Under the pieces are notes generated by a model that saw only the letters and a program-made list of their open reading frames with translations, searched no databases and had not been told where the DNA came from. DNA of 42,928 bases from positions 1 through 42,928 of the forward strand of contig NZ_CAJLKP010000054.1 in NCBI RefSeq assembly GCF_905207245.1, in the 5' to 3' direction. This document shows positions 42,325 to 42,928 of the stretch, piece by piece. Position 1 is the first letter of the stretch. Each line of letters opens with the position of its first letter. A program made the translations under genes and the position numbers. The stretch is from an uncultured Bacteroides sp. GTDB lineage: Bacteria; Bacteroidota; Bacteroidia; Bacteroidales; Bacteroidaceae.

Positions 42325-42928
42325 TTATAGATATGGAATAATCGTAATATAAATACCTGTAATGATAGCCGACGTGATAACTCCCGAAATATTAGCTCCT
42401 AAAGCATCCCCCAGGATGAACGAATCCGGATTATCTTTACTCACCAACTTCTGTGCCACCTTTGCCGTAGTGGGTACGCAACTGACCGCCGCAATCCCGA
42501 TTACCGGGTTATAATTTCCTTTCTTAATGAAGTACATGATATATCCGCCCATGATGCCACCTATGCCGGAGAATAACAGTGCTATAATACCCAATACTAA
42601 CAGTTTCAGTATCTTCGGGTCGAGCAACAAGTGCGCATCACAAAGCACACCCAGCAACAAACCGAGCATGAAGGTAGAGCCATACAGCAGAGGGCCGCTA
42701 ACAAAATCATAGATATGCTTCATTCCCGATTCGCGCACTGCTACCCCCAGAAATAGTGAGAAGAACAACGGCGAAGCCACCGGAAACAGGAAGCACAGCA
42801 CCGCACAAAGTACAGCCGAGAACGCCAGTTTCACTTTGGCGTCATAATTCTTCGGAGCTTTCTTCGACGTCATTTTGATGGCACGCAGGCGTTTCGGTAC
42901 CAGCAGTTTCACCAGATACGCCTGCGTG
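42325..42928 (-). CDS. Sodium-pumping decarboxylase beta subunit, C-terminal part (cut by the window edge)
   Basis: The - strand frame is open to the right edge; the GTG at 42,912 is internal, because upstream codons (T-Q-A-Y-L) continue the family sequence. About 200 residues are visible, with several membrane segments (FSAVLCAVLCFLFPVASPLF, GSTFMLGLLLGVL, LLVLGIIALLFSGIGG) and the family signature NPVIGIAAVSCVPTTAKVAQ, then DALGANISGVITSAIITGIY. This is the beta subunit of oxaloacetate, methylmalonyl-CoA or glutaconyl-CoA decarboxylase (OadB/MmdB/GcdB), the membrane part that pumps sodium out during decarboxylation. The acyl substrate cannot be told from this subunit alone. Confidence 0.9.
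   Translation of the reverse strand, partial: TQAYLVKLLVPKRLRAIKMTSKKAPKNYDAKVKLAFSAVLCAVLCFLFPVASPLFFSLFLGVAVRESGMKHIYDFVSGPLLYGSTFMLGLLLGVLCDAHLLLDPKILKLLVLGIIALLFSGIGGIMGGYIMYFIKKGNYNPVIGIAAVSCVPTTAKVAQKLVSKDNPDSFILGDALGANISGVITSAIITGIYITIIPYL

Overview
The window looks like a chromosomal piece of a gut Bacteroides species or a close relative. The evidence is SusC/SusD pairs, lipoproteins with an S-C lipobox, a hybrid two-component regulator, many glycoside hydrolases, and promoters with the Bacteroides -7 box TAnnTTTG instead of sigma-70 boxes. The species cannot be named from the sequence alone. No tRNA, rRNA, CRISPR array, transposase or integrase was seen.

Region 1 (about 1-18,840) is a polysaccharide utilization locus (PUL). 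On the + strand lie a large secreted protein of unknown family, a SusC/SusD pair, a DUF3823 lipoprotein, a terminator, a paralogue of the first protein, an unrecognised secreted protein, a GH43 lipoprotein and a second five-bladed-propeller hydrolase. Facing them on the - strand is a GH3-GH8 unit (beta-xylosidase type, then reducing-end xylose-releasing exo-oligoxylanase type). GH8, GH3 and an arabinofuranosidase-like GH43 together suggest arabinoxylan oligosaccharides. No endo-xylanase and no regulator are present, so the locus may continue to the left of the window.

Region 2 (about 18,834-24,300) is mostly ordinary: a PG_1098-type methyltransferase, an M50-like membrane metalloprotease, a VanX/DdpX-type dipeptidase (all - strand), and a catalase preceded by an OxyR-like site and a good Bacteroides promoter. 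Downstream of catalase are about 670 bases with no intact gene. They hold a strong hairpin, a broken small reading frame and a long palindrome.

Region 3 (24,301-42,083) is a second PUL: a GH2 beta-galactosidase-like enzyme divergent from a SusC/SusD pair, a GH28-GH43 fusion, a hybrid two-component sensor/regulator, and a convergent GH2 beta-mannosidase-type enzyme. The make-up suggests a pectic or galactose-containing glycan. The 351-base divergent control region carries four boxes of the form WYGGA-N6-TCCWT in two pairs, each pair next to one of the two promoters. This is the clearest undescribed regulatory structure in the window. The last gene, cut by the right edge, is a beta subunit of a sodium-pumping decarboxylase.

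Two long imperfect palindromes (15,973-16,089 and 42,175-42,311) have unrelated arms but share ATAGCGCAGCCC in the loop. A fragment related to the second palindrome's arms lies at the left edge.
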